In this document: one piece after another, positions 1-10,211 of the stretch
How the letters are laid out: every line of letters starts with the position of its first letter
Position numbering within the stretch: position 1 is the stretch's first letter
From: Chlamydiia bacterium
Lineage (GTDB): Bacteria; Chlamydiota; Chlamydiia; Chlamydiales; 2-12-FULL-49-11
Reading direction: 5' to 3'
DNA: 64,000 bases
Assembly (NCBI GenBank): GCA_022601435.1
Contig: JAJACQ010000030.1
Span: forward strand, 21,157 to 85,156
Program-made: the position numbers and the translations under genes
The notes under the pieces: generated by a model
The model's input: the letters and a program-made list of their open reading frames with translations, nothing else
Database searches by the model: none
What the model was told of the DNA's origin: nothing

Positions 1-1
1 G

Positions 2-376
2 GTTGATGGGGTAAGAAATATGATGAGGGCTCTTGATATGTTAGTTAAAGAACCTGTTCAAGAAATTACTCCGATCTTTTCTAGAGATGAAGATTGGATA
101 GTTGCTCATAAAGGAGGCATTTTAAAAACAGATGTATCTTTAGGGCAAATAATAGAAGTAGGTGAAAGAATAGGAACAATCACAGATCCATTTGGAGCAG
201 ATGTTTCTGAATATATTAAAGCAAAGCAAAAAGGGATTGTCGTAGGACTTAATACAGCACCTTTAATTCATGAGGGGCTTCCTATTTTTAAACTTGCCTC
301 GTTCTTAGATTATGATAAAGCAGAGACTGTCATTGAAGAGTGGGATAAAAAGCAACCTGATAGTTATATTGGTTAA
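2..376 (+). CDS. Succinylglutamate desuccinylase/aspartoacylase family protein, C-terminal part (truncated by window start)
   Basis: Frame open to the window edge; C-terminal beta domain typical of AstE/AspA family (DWIVAHKGGIL...VGERIGTITDPFGADVSEYIKAKQKGIVVGLNTAPLIHEGLPIFKLA). Confidence 0.7.
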   Translation, partial: VDGVRNMMRALDMLVKEPVQEITPIFSRDEDWIVAHKGGILKTDVSLGQIIEVGERIGTITDPFGADVSEYIKAKQKGIVVGLNTAPLIHEGLPIFKLASFLDYDKAETVIEEWDKKQPDSYIG

Positions 377-384
377 GTTAACAT

Positions 385-1656
385 ATGATTGAAAATCAAT
401 TTAAAATTAAAGGCTTTATTGTTTGGTTTGTATGTGCTTTATTTTTCATGTACGAGTTTCTTTTAAGGACTGTCATTGGAACCTTTCAATATAGCTTGAT
501 GCAAGATTTACATTTAAATTCTGTGCAATTTTCTTTAATTAGTACGACTGTATTTTTAATTATTTATGGTGTTATGCAAATTCCTGTTGGTATTATCGTT
601 GAAAATTTTGGTTTAAAAAGGACTTTATTTGTAGCGGCCCTTATTTGCGGATCTGCAGCTTTTAGCTTTTCATATTCACAGGGATTTATTTGGGCTCTTA
701 CCTGTAGAATGCTGATGGGATTAGGAGCATCATTTGGGTTTATCTGCTTATTAATGTCTGTAACAGATTGGATGCCACATCGCTATAGCGCTCTTTTTAT
801 AGGTTTATCTCAGTTTATTGGAACCTTAGGGCCTATGATAGCAGCAGGGCCATTAGAAGGCCTTTCAAGATCATCAAATGTTACCTGGCAGATTATATTC
901 TTTATATTAGGAATAATAGGGATTGCTATTGCTATTTTAGTCTTAGCCTTTGTTGAAAACAATCAACATTGCTCTGGAAAATATATTGTTCTTGAAAAGC
1001 CTGAGAAAATTTTAGCGTCTCTTAAAAAGCTTTTCTTTAGAACTCAGCCATGGATAATAGCAATTGCATCAACTGGAATTTATTTTTCTATTGAATACCT
1101 ATCAGAAAATGAGGGTAGAATATTTTTAACCTTAAAAGGTTTATCATTGCAATCTGCTTCTAATATTTTAACAATTTCTTGGATAGGATATGCAATTGGC
1201 TGCCCTTTAGTGGGGATAATCTCTGATTATTATGAGCGAAGAAAAAGTGTTTTATATAGTACAAGTTTAGTAACGTTGTTTGCTATTTGCATGATTATTT
1301 TTTTAGAGACTAAAATATTATTACAATTAGGATTTTTCTTATTAGGTTTAGGGGCAAGTGGAATTAGTATTGGATTTGCAATTACAGCAGAGCAATATAA
1401 ACCACAGTTTATCGCCGTAGGCTTTGGTTTGACAAATGCTGTCATTATGTCAGTCTCAGCAATAAATGCTCCTGTAATAGGTTTGGTTCTTGATCATTTA
1501 TCAAGTGGATCAACATCATCATTAATTCACTATACTCATACCTTCTACATATTGATAGCCATCGCAGCGATAGGATTTTTGACAGCTTTGTTTTTTGTTA
1601 AAGAAACCTTTTGTAAATCTGCAGTTGATTTTACTTTTTTAAAAAATAATTCTTAG
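385..1656 (+). CDS. MFS transporter
   Basis: About 12 hydrophobic segments; MFS-like motif NFGLKRTLFVAALICG and second-half GIISDYYERRKSVLY. Confidence 0.85.
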   Translation: MIENQFKIKGFIVWFVCALFFMYEFLLRTVIGTFQYSLMQDLHLNSVQFSLISTTVFLIIYGVMQIPVGIIVENFGLKRTLFVAALICGSAAFSFSYSQGFIWALTCRMLMGLGASFGFICLLMSVTDWMPHRYSALFIGLSQFIGTLGPMIAAGPLEGLSRSSNVTWQIIFFILGIIGIAIAILVLAFVENNQHCSGKYIVLEKPEKILASLKKLFFRTQPWIIAIASTGIYFSIEYLSENEGRIFLTLKGLSLQSASNILTISWIGYAIGCPLVGIISDYYERRKSVLYSTSLVTLFAICMIIFLETKILLQLGFFLLGLGASGISIGFAITAEQYKPQFIAVGFGLTNAVIMSVSAINAPVIGLVLDHLSSGSTSSLIHYTHTFYILIAIAAIGFLTALFFVKETFCKSAVDFTFLKNNS

Positions 1657-1754
1657 TCCTTATTAGTAATGTATTATAGTAATCTTTTAAATAATTGAAG
1701 TAAATTTGCGATTGTGTTAAATTATCCAATCAAATTAATAGTAGGCTTTTTAAA

Positions 1755-3155
1755 ATGAAAAAATTAAAATTATTACTTTTTTGCTTTTCTTTATGTGGTA
1801 TTGCCTTTGCAGGCAATACTTTTGAGGTGAAGTCTTATGGAGACTGTTATTCAACGCAAATGACTATCTTATATCCAAAATCAGTTTCAGAAGTTCAAGC
1901 GATTATTAAAGATGCAAAGAAAAAGCAGAAGAAAGTCTGTGTTATTGGGGCGGGTTTTAGTCAGGGTAAACAGTATCAATTTTCAAATTCAATTCTTATA
2001 AACTTAAAAGAGCTTAAAGCAATGAATTTAAATAAAGATCTATTGAGTGTTCAAGCAGGTGCTTTATGGAAGGATATTCATGAGTTCATTAATTCCAAAT
2101 CTTTAGCGCTTCAGGTCATGCAAGGATCAAATATTTTTAGCGTGGGTGGTTCTTTATCTGTAAATTGTCATGGGTGGGATTTTAAAAAAGGATCAATAGT
2201 AAATACAGTTGAAGAGATTACAATTATAGATGCAAATGGAGAGTTGAAGAAGCTTTCAAAGAATAATCCTCTGTTTAATTATGTGATCGGTGGGTATGGA
2301 TGTTTTGGAGTTATTGTAGAGGCAAAGATTCGTTTGATTGAAAATCATACATTACGAGAAGTTTCTCATGAAATAGCTATTAAGGATTACGTGAAGTATT
2401 TCAAGGATAAGGTTCAAGCTCAAGATGAGATTTTAATGCATCGCTATCGATTATCACTTGATCCAAAGAGTTTTTTTAAAGATGGCATTGTCACAGATTA
2501 TAAAAAGCTTGATGATAAATCTGTTGTTTCTGATCTTTCTGTTGATCATGGTTTAGAAAGAATGATCAAGGTTGGTTTTTGGTTAGAGCGAAATTTCCCT
2601 ATTTTAAAACGTCCTTTATGGAAGATTGCAAAATTGAAAATATTGAAAGAAAAAATCACATCAAGAAATGAAGTGATGTCACCTCCAACAGAATTTCATT
2701 TTGAGAAAAAGCGAGGGAGCGGTGATTGGCTTCAAGAGTTTTTTGTGACAGAGGAAGAGCTTGTTCCATTTGTAAATTATTTAGGAAAGACCCTTCAGAA
2801 GAATGATGTAAAGTTATTAAATGCGACAATTAGATATGTAAAAAAGCAACCCGATCGTGGTTTAGCTTATGCACCAAATAATGATCGTTTTGCTGTAGTT
2901 TTGTTTTTTAGACAGTCTTTATCTCCTAAAGAAATGCATAAAACAAAAATTTGGGTACAAGAAGTTTTTGATTATATTCTGAAGCATAATGGAAGTTTTT
3001 ATCTTCCATATCAGCATTTTGCAACCAAAGAGCAATTTCAAAGATGTTATCCTAATTGGGAAGAATTTAAAGCTGTAAAAGTTGAAAATGATCCTGAGCT
3101 TTTATTCTATAACGGCCTTTATGATGATTATATAGAAAAACTTAAGTCAAAATAA
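1755..3155 (+). CDS. FAD-binding (PCMH-type) oxidase, exported
   Basis: Signal peptide MKKLKLLLFCFSLCGIAFAG; YPKSVSEVQAIIKDAKKKQKKVCVIGAGFSQG and SVGGSLSVNCHGWD resemble the FAD_binding_4 / sugar-lactone oxidase family. Confidence 0.75.
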   Translation: MKKLKLLLFCFSLCGIAFAGNTFEVKSYGDCYSTQMTILYPKSVSEVQAIIKDAKKKQKKVCVIGAGFSQGKQYQFSNSILINLKELKAMNLNKDLLSVQAGALWKDIHEFINSKSLALQVMQGSNIFSVGGSLSVNCHGWDFKKGSIVNTVEEITIIDANGELKKLSKNNPLFNYVIGGYGCFGVIVEAKIRLIENHTLREVSHEIAIKDYVKYFKDKVQAQDEILMHRYRLSLDPKSFFKDGIVTDYKKLDDKSVVSDLSVDHGLERMIKVGFWLERNFPILKRPLWKIAKLKILKEKITSRNEVMSPPTEFHFEKKRGSGDWLQEFFVTEEELVPFVNYLGKTLQKNDVKLLNATIRYVKKQPDRGLAYAPNNDRFAVVLFFRQSLSPKEMHKTKIWVQEVFDYILKHNGSFYLPYQHFATKEQFQRCYPNWEEFKAVKVENDPELLFYNGLYDDYIEKLKSK

Positions 3156-3485
3156 TTTAACTGTCTGATACTATACTTACTGAGACTATTTTTGAATTCC
3201 AGCTTTATAATTTAATTTCTATAGTAAATGGATGAATTCTTCAAAAGAAACTGAAGGTCATACCTAGAATTCAAGCAATTTAAACACTAATTAAATTAAA
3301 AAGCTTTGAAAATCATTGAATAAGAGATGTAATTTCTTTGTGATCTGTGGGTTATATTCTACTTTACTTTTTTTATTTACTTCTTAAAGTTAAAGGTATA
3401 TGTCAATGTCATTTATGATTAGGTGTTCTATAATTAATTAAGATTTGGATGTCTAGACCAAGCAAGAAGATTAAAAAAAAGCATT

Positions 3486-4931
3486 ATGATGAAAAAAGTA
3501 TTAATCGTTGGAGCAAATGGATATGTAGGTGTTAGATTAACCTATAGATTAGCTGAAAAAGGAATTAAAGTTATTGCGTTTGTTAGGAATCTTAATCGAT
3601 TAAAAGTTCCTTCACATTTACAAGATAAGATTGAAGTAATAGAGGGGGATTTATTGCAGAGAATAAGCTTAAATATCATTCCAGATGATATTGATTGTGC
3701 TTATTATTTTGTTCATTCTCTGTCTAGCAAGAATAACAAATTCTTTGATTTGGAAGCAAAGTCAGCTGAAAACTTTGTTGATAGAGTCTCAAAGACTCAA
3801 TGTAAAAAGATTGTTTATTTAAGTGGGTTATCGGGTAAAAACCCTAAATCAGAGCATATGAAATCTAGAAGTCAAGTAGGTGAAATATTATCTGGAGGAC
3901 TGATTCCTGTTGTTAATTTACAAGCGGGTATTATTATTGGTTCAGGAAGTGCTTCTTTTGAATTAATGAGAGATCTAGTTGAGAAGCTTCCTGTTATGAT
4001 AGCTCCTCGTTGGATAAATTCTAAATGTCAACCAATTGGAATATCAGATGTTCTTTATTATCTTGATGAGCTTATCAGTGTTGATATTACAAAAAACACC
4101 ATTTTTGAAATAGGAGGCCCTGATAAATTAAGCTACAAAGAGATGATGAAAATATTTTCTGAAGTTAGGGGGTTAAAGAGATGGTTTATTTCAGTACCTG
4201 TTTTAACCCCTAGATTATCATCATTATGGCTTGTTCTTGTCACCTCATCAAACTTATATTTAGCAAAGAGATTAATCGAAAGTCTTAGATCAGATGCAAT
4301 ATGCTCAAATAATGATATAGAAAAGATGATTCCACATAAATGCTTATCTTATAAAGAAACAATAGGAAGAGCATTTGATAAAATTGAACAAAATCATATT
4401 TTATCCAGTTGGAAAGATGCTGTAAATAAACCAGGTGATAATTTATTAGTAGATTCTTATATTCAAGTTCCTGAATTTGGTTGCTTAAATAATATTCAAA
4501 TAAGAAATTATACTAATGCAAAAGAAAAAATTCTTTCAAAATTATGGGCAATTGGAGGGAATAATGGTTGGTATTATATGAATTGGGCTTGGAGAATACG
4601 GGGCGTGATTGATAAACTTGTGGGCGGTGTTGGATTAAGAAGGGGAAGAAGAAGCCCAAAAGATTTAGAGGCAGGTGATGCTTTAGATTTTTGGAGAGTA
4701 GTTAAAAGTAATAAAGAAACAGGAGAACTCATTCTTTATGCAGAAATGAAGTTACCAGGTGAGGCTTGGCTTAGTTGGGACATTAAAGAAATAGAAGGTA
4801 AAGTTCAAATTAAGCAAATTGCCACTTTTCGTCCAAAAGGCCTTTTTGGAAGAATTTATTGGTACTCTCTTTGGCCTGTTCACCTGTTTATTTTCAAGGG
4901 TCTTTGTAATAAAATTGGTAGAGGAGATTAA
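3486..4931 (+). CDS. NAD(P)-binding SDR-type protein with C-terminal DUF2867-like domain
   Basis: N-terminal KVLIVGANGYVGVRL Rossmann motif; C-terminal DFWRVVKSNKETGELILYAEMKLPGEAWLSWDI. Confidence 0.8.
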   Translation: MMKKVLIVGANGYVGVRLTYRLAEKGIKVIAFVRNLNRLKVPSHLQDKIEVIEGDLLQRISLNIIPDDIDCAYYFVHSLSSKNNKFFDLEAKSAENFVDRVSKTQCKKIVYLSGLSGKNPKSEHMKSRSQVGEILSGGLIPVVNLQAGIIIGSGSASFELMRDLVEKLPVMIAPRWINSKCQPIGISDVLYYLDELISVDITKNTIFEIGGPDKLSYKEMMKIFSEVRGLKRWFISVPVLTPRLSSLWLVLVTSSNLYLAKRLIESLRSDAICSNNDIEKMIPHKCLSYKETIGRAFDKIEQNHILSSWKDAVNKPGDNLLVDSYIQVPEFGCLNNIQIRNYTNAKEKILSKLWAIGGNNGWYYMNWAWRIRGVIDKLVGGVGLRRGRRSPKDLEAGDALDFWRVVKSNKETGELILYAEMKLPGEAWLSWDIKEIEGKVQIKQIATFRPKGLFGRIYWYSLWPVHLFIFKGLCNKIGRGD

Positions 4932-4940
4932 ATAGTAATC

Positions 4941-5567
4941 TTAAGGTTTATTATAGCGTTTGAAATCATCTTCCCTTACTTCTATCATGAATTCCATAAA
5001 AGCTTCTTTGTTTGGAAACTCTTTTGAGATAGCATCTGGATGATTAACGCATATTGTACCTTGTAGATGATCGTATTCGTGTTGGAAAACTTTTGAAGCA
5101 AACCCATCTAAGCGCTTTTCAATTTTTTCACCTTGAAGATTTGTATAGGTCACATCGATAACTTCATACCTTGGGATGTAGGCAGCTTTAAAGCCTCCTC
5201 CCATAATAGAGCTAAAGCATGCTTCCCAACCTTTAACAATTTCATTTCCTACAGGCTTAAGCGTTGGGTTAATGACAGTTTCAAGATTTTCAGGGGTTCT
5301 ATCATAGCTATAAATAAATACAGATCGAGAGATGCCTATTTGAGGAGCAGCAAGACCTGCACCATGATTCAAAGAGGCGAGGGTCGCTGTAAGTTTATCA
5401 GAGATTTCGTTTGCAAGGGCAAGCTCATTTAGTTTTATATCTTCGGTTTTTTGTTTCAATACATCGTGGTCTTTACCATATATTGTAACGAGTTTTTGAG
5501 GGTTTGAGTATCCAGATTGATTGAAAGTCATGAAAAGACATCCTATAGTGATAATAACTTTATGCAT
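4941..5567 (-). CDS. Peptide deformylase-like protein, predicted exported
   Basis: GAGLAAPQ motif 1, HEYDH motif 3, degenerate motif 2 EACFS; N-terminal hydrophobic leader MHKVIITIGCLFMTFNQSGYS. Confidence 0.8.
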   Translation of the reverse strand: MHKVIITIGCLFMTFNQSGYSNPQKLVTIYGKDHDVLKQKTEDIKLNELALANEISDKLTATLASLNHGAGLAAPQIGISRSVFIYSYDRTPENLETVINPTLKPVGNEIVKGWEACFSSIMGGGFKAAYIPRYEVIDVTYTNLQGEKIEKRLDGFASKVFQHEYDHLQGTICVNHPDAISKEFPNKEAFMEFMIEVREDDFKRYNKP

Positions 5568-5642
5568 AGTATTTTACTTTGTAGATTGAAAAAAAAATAC
5601 TAAAGGAAGTTACCGATTTTGTCAAAGCTAAATGATTTAGTT

Positions 5643-5843
5643 TTACACTCTAAAGATTGTTAAATAACCGATCCATAATGATAGAATGAAGTAAAAAAGA
5701 GACCAGCCTTTTGCAGGTGGGAACATTCTTGAAAACCATCTAAAATGTGTTGTATACCATTTATCTCCACACCACATAACTAAAACGCAACTTAAGCTAT
5801 CAATTAAGAGAAGAATAAAAATAATTATTGCTGCTATAAACAT
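5643..5843 (-). CDS. Small membrane protein
   Basis: 66 aa with two hydrophobic segments; 1 nt from the downstream monooxygenase gene. Confidence 0.55.
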   Translation of the reverse strand: MFIAAIIIFILLLIDSLSCVLVMWCGDKWYTTHFRWFSRMFPPAKGWSLFYFILSLWIGYLTIFRV

Positions 5844-5844
5844 A

Positions 5845-7284
5845 TTAAATCCTATATTGTTTAAGTTTTTTAAACGGTGGATAATCTTCTAATTCGATAT
5901 ATCCATCTGGTCTGATCAAAACTGCTTTTGCAGATGTTGACTCGTTTGCATAGTACACCTCTAATTGTGGATTGTCAATCGGAGATTCTTTTTGATTGAA
6001 GAGTATTAAATGGAAGTTTGTAGACTTTTCTGTAACTTTAAAATACTCACCATTGATGAGCTTAATGTTTGGCATTCTTTTTTGTGGGTAGCCAATGTTT
6101 GTTTCTGAAATAGCAGTCGTGATTTTTTTACGGATACTTTTAAAAGAAAGAAAGAACTTAATCAGATGGCGTCTTATAAAAAGTAAAAATGGAGAGTGTA
6201 TTGTGATCATATTGGAGGTTCGTTCGGTTCCACTTAAAAGAACTTTTCCTAAAGCATGTCTTTCTTTTTCAAATGAATCTAATAGATTAGAGTTCTGCGT
6301 TAAGTTTTTATGAGTGTAGGCAGTTTTCCAAGCAAGATTAAAAGCATCTTGCATTCCAGTATTCATCCCTTGACCACCGACAGGGCTGTGGATGTGAGCG
6401 GCATCACCGACTAAGAAGATGTTATTTCTGCGATAGAAATTTGAGAGCCTACTGTTGATATGAAAGTTTGCAATCCATCGGGGATCTGAAAGTATAGCTT
6501 TTTTATCGGTAGAAGCAGAAAGCAAACCTTGTATCTCATCTAGTTTTGGAAGCTGACTTTCATCTGATTGGATAATGCCGTGTTCTACTTTGTCTTTACC
6601 GTGATACATGTTTCTTAATCTCTCTAATTGAAAAACGATACGGTAACGATCTTTCTCTGATAATGGAAAAAACGCCATGATGTATTTGTTTTCTAAAAAG
6701 ACTTGTAATTCATCTGATGGATACTCCCAATCGATATGGACATCGGCTAAAGAAAAGACATCTGGAAAAGACTTTCCCTTAAATGTACATCCGAGTTGCT
6801 TTCTAACAACACTGTGGGCGCCATCACATCCAATCAAGTATTTTGCCTGTATAATCCCTTTATCTGTTGTAGCAAGAATCATATCACCTTCCTCATAAGA
6901 AGTGAGTGTATTTGGACGATCTACTTCACAGCCAAGCTCTCTTAAATGGTCAGTGAGAATTTTTTCTGTCTTGTTTTGCTCGATTCCTAGAACAAATGAA
7001 TAAGGAGAATCAATATCATTAAACTCGATGCGACCAAGTGTTTTATGTTTGCTATGAAGGTTAGCAGCTTTAATTTTAGTGCCCACACTTAAAAACTTAT
7101 CTGCAATTCCCATTCTTTGAAGGATCTCTAATGTACGTGATTGAACAGCAGCGGCTTTTGAATAGGTGGTGGGTTCGGGGGCCTGATCTATGATTTTGCA
7201 GCTGAGGCCATAGCGCATGCACTCGATTGCAAAGGTAAGACCTGTAGGACCTGCTCCAACAACTAAAACATCAACACTTTCCAT
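5845..7284 (-). CDS. FAD-dependent aromatic-ring monooxygenase (PheA/UbiH type)
   Basis: VVGAGPTGLTFAIE (GxGxxG), LIGCDGAHSVVRKQLG (DG motif), VGDAAHIHSPVGGQGMNTGMQDAFNLAWK (GD motif). Confidence 0.9.
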   Translation of the reverse strand: MESVDVLVVGAGPTGLTFAIECMRYGLSCKIIDQAPEPTTYSKAAAVQSRTLEILQRMGIADKFLSVGTKIKAANLHSKHKTLGRIEFNDIDSPYSFVLGIEQNKTEKILTDHLRELGCEVDRPNTLTSYEEGDMILATTDKGIIQAKYLIGCDGAHSVVRKQLGCTFKGKSFPDVFSLADVHIDWEYPSDELQVFLENKYIMAFFPLSEKDRYRIVFQLERLRNMYHGKDKVEHGIIQSDESQLPKLDEIQGLLSASTDKKAILSDPRWIANFHINSRLSNFYRRNNIFLVGDAAHIHSPVGGQGMNTGMQDAFNLAWKTAYTHKNLTQNSNLLDSFEKERHALGKVLLSGTERTSNMITIHSPFLLFIRRHLIKFFLSFKSIRKKITTAISETNIGYPQKRMPNIKLINGEYFKVTEKSTNFHLILFNQKESPIDNPQLEVYYANESTSAKAVLIRPDGYIELEDYPPFKKLKQYRI

Positions 7285-7459
7285 AAAACTTTAGATCCTT
7301 ACTGTTTCTTAACATAACTTCTATCAGTTATGAAGATTTAGATCAAATCTAATGAAAATTACAAACGGGTATGGTAAATCAGCAATAGTTTCCATTAAAA
7401 TTTAAGGCTTTATCATTTCTTACTATAAGTGCTATCAATTGGGGGAATAAAGGGCAAAT

Positions 7460-7954
7460 TTATTCTTCTGAAATGAGTGTTCCGCCTATGACTTCACCTT
7501 CGATGATTACAGAAGGACCTTTATGGACTTCCCCATTGCCTGATTCAAAAACGACATCATTGTGAATAATGGTTTCTTCAGAAAGATATATAACGGGAGT
7601 AGTCTCTAGGTCATTTATAAAAAGTGAGGATAATTCGCAAGAGCTTAATCGAGTTATACCATCATTTGCACAAAAATCGCTTTGGAATTGAGAGTCTTTA
7701 GCGATTAATGAACCTAAATTTGTTACGGCATTAAATAGTTTACAATTGTGAAGATTTATTTTACCCAAGTTTTCAAGTGCTAGAATTTTCATATTAGATA
7801 GATTCATAGTTCCACTTTCTAAATTTTCAACATTTGCATTAAGTATCCCACTTCTTAAATTCATGGTTCCATAATTTTTGAAAGAAGCCTCTACATTTGA
7901 AAACCAAAAGAAGAAGAGTAGAAATAATAGATTTATCGGATTTTTTAAAAGCAT
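7460..7954 (-). CDS. Hypothetical secreted protein
   Basis: Signal peptide, then repetitive 'MNLRSGILNANVENLESGTMNLSNMKILALENLGKINL' beta-repeat-like segments. Confidence 0.6.
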   Translation of the reverse strand: MLLKNPINLLFLLFFFWFSNVEASFKNYGTMNLRSGILNANVENLESGTMNLSNMKILALENLGKINLHNCKLFNAVTNLGSLIAKDSQFQSDFCANDGITRLSSCELSSLFINDLETTPVIYLSEETIIHNDVVFESGNGEVHKGPSVIIEGEVIGGTLISEE

Positions 7955-8098
7955 AATTGATATCCTTATTGTGGGTTATACGAAGAGGGTTATAGTTTAT
8001 ATAAAGAGATTGTTTTTTGCTAGTTAAATAATTGTGTAGATTTTTGGTGTAATTTAATTGAAGTGTAAGTTTATCCTACCCTTTGCTATACTGGATGT

Positions 8099-9856
8099 AT
8101 GAGTGTATTACTAAATTGTCAATCTATTTCAAAATCGTATGGTGCGCGTTATTTATTTAAAGGTTTATCTTTAACGATTTCTAAGGGTGATCGCATTGGC
8201 TTGATTGGATTAAATGGGTGTGGAAAATCTACTTTTTTGAAAATATTGGCAGGGATTGAAGAGCCAGAAGAGGGCGGGCTTGTTTTAAGAAGAGGGTTAA
8301 GGGTTGGCTACGTACCGCAGACTTGTGAGTTTGATGATTTATCTTTGCAAAAGATTTTAGTCGATGCTGTGATTGATGACATTCCCGATTACGAAAAAGA
8401 GCGGCTTGCTGATAATATGTTGCGAAAATTAGGCTTTAAAGGGAATGAACCGTCCGCTGAAAAGCTTTCTGGTGGATGGAAAAAGCGTTTAAGGCTTGCA
8501 GTTGAGTTGATGAAAGATCCAGAGATATTATTATTAGACGAACCGACGAATCATCTAGATCTAGAGGGGATTTTATGGTTAGAAGAGTTTTTAAAGAATG
8601 AGGCTTTAACTTATTTGGTCGTAAGTCATGATCGTTTCTTTTTACAAGGTGTCACTAATCGTGTTATAGAGATAGATAAAACTTATCCAGAGGGAATATT
8701 TGCGATTGATTGTTCTTATAAAGACTTTTTGCATCAGAAGGAACTATTTATAAAAGGGCAGCTGCAGCAAGAAAAGCGTGTGGCAACAAAAGTGCGGCGA
8801 GAAACAGAGTGGTTAAGAGCAGGGGTTAAGGCAAGGACGACAAAGGCGCAATCTCGTATTGATGAGGCTGGAGAGATCATGGATGAATATGCAGATCTTA
8901 AGAAGCGTAATAAACAAACTCAAGCTAAGATTGATTTTGAAGGAACAAAAAGAGAAACAAGAAAATTGTTGGTGGCTAAAAATCTATCAAAGGCTTTTGG
9001 TGAAAGATTATTATTCTCTAATCTGGATTTTACTTTATCACCTGGTACGAGAATTGGTTTAATGGGACATAATGGTTCAGGGAAGACGACTTTGTTAAGT
9101 TTGTTAGAAGGAAAGCTTGAGACCGATACTGGAACTATAAAGAAGGCTGAAGACTTAAAAATTGTTTATTTTGATCAGCATCGCATTAAACTGCCACTTG
9201 ATAGTACTTTGAAAGATGCTTTGGCGCCCAATAGTGAATACGTTTCGTTTCGCGGATCTAAAATACATATTAACGCATGGGCTAAGAGATTTTTATTTGA
9301 ACCAGATTTATTGAAGACACCTATTAAAAGGTTGTCTGGTGGTGAAAGAGCACGTATTACAATTGCACACTTAATGCTTCAACCGGCAGATATCTTGTTA
9401 CTGGATGAGCCGACAAATGATCTTGATATCCCTACACTTGAAACATTAGAAGAAAGCCTACTGGATTTTCCTGGTGCGATTGTCTTAATCTCTCATGATC
9501 GATGTCTGTTAGATAGAGTTTGTAATTCAGTATTAGCATTTGGAGATCCTAAAAAAACACAAGTTTTTGCAGATTATAATCAATGGAAGGCTTGGGTAAG
9601 GTCATCTTCGAAACCAGCGCCTGTTGAAGTCAAAAAAGAGAAAACATCAAACTCTTATGCAAAGAAAAAAGAATTAGAAAAGATTGAAAGAAAAATAGCA
9701 AAGCTTGAGAAAATAATTCAGGAATTAAATAAGAAGTTAGAAGATACTGCTATTGCAAATAGTCCAGAAAAGCTTTCTAAGATTTGCGATGAGATAGCCC
9801 TTCATGAAGCTCAAGTGACTCAGCTTTATATTACCTGGGAAGAAATAGAGAGTTAA
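8099..9856 (+). CDS. uup: ABC-F family ATPase, Uup-like
   Basis: Two ABC domains (GLNGCGKST; GHNGSGKTT), LSGGWKKRL and LSGGERARI signatures, C-terminal coiled coil. Confidence 0.85.
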   Translation: MSVLLNCQSISKSYGARYLFKGLSLTISKGDRIGLIGLNGCGKSTFLKILAGIEEPEEGGLVLRRGLRVGYVPQTCEFDDLSLQKILVDAVIDDIPDYEKERLADNMLRKLGFKGNEPSAEKLSGGWKKRLRLAVELMKDPEILLLDEPTNHLDLEGILWLEEFLKNEALTYLVVSHDRFFLQGVTNRVIEIDKTYPEGIFAIDCSYKDFLHQKELFIKGQLQQEKRVATKVRRETEWLRAGVKARTTKAQSRIDEAGEIMDEYADLKKRNKQTQAKIDFEGTKRETRKLLVAKNLSKAFGERLLFSNLDFTLSPGTRIGLMGHNGSGKTTLLSLLEGKLETDTGTIKKAEDLKIVYFDQHRIKLPLDSTLKDALAPNSEYVSFRGSKIHINAWAKRFLFEPDLLKTPIKRLSGGERARITIAHLMLQPADILLLDEPTNDLDIPTLETLEESLLDFPGAIVLISHDRCLLDRVCNSVLAFGDPKKTQVFADYNQWKAWVRSSSKPAPVEVKKEKTSNSYAKKKELEKIERKIAKLEKIIQELNKKLEDTAIANSPEKLSKICDEIALHEAQVTQLYITWEEIES

Positions 9857-9921
9857 AGAACCTCTTGAAAATAAATGTTAGTTATTTTACATCTTAATAA
9901 GAGTCATTATAAGGAATATGA

Positions 9922-10176
9922 ATGATTATTTCAGGGATAGTAACAGAATTAAGTACTGGCTTACCTATTACAGGTGCCACTATAACAATGATGCAAAATA
10001 TGGTTTCTTCTGGAACTGCTACTACAAACGCTGATGGAGAATATTCTATAGAGATTCTTACACCTGGAAGTTATGTTGCTACTGTAAATGCTGTGGGATT
10101 TTTAGCAACATATGTGAATACCACACTTATGGATAATGATATTACGATAGATTTTGCAATGTCAGTGCTGGATTAA
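9922..10176 (+). CDS. Stand-alone carboxypeptidase-regulatory-like (beta-sandwich) domain protein
   Basis: ISGIVTELSTGLPITGATITM...TTNADGEYSIEILTPGSYVATVNAVGF. Confidence 0.65.
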   Translation: MIISGIVTELSTGLPITGATITMMQNMVSSGTATTNADGEYSIEILTPGSYVATVNAVGFLATYVNTTLMDNDITIDFAMSVLD

Positions 10177-10211
10177 ATTACCTTATATAGACCGGGAAGA
10201 ACTTTAGTCTT

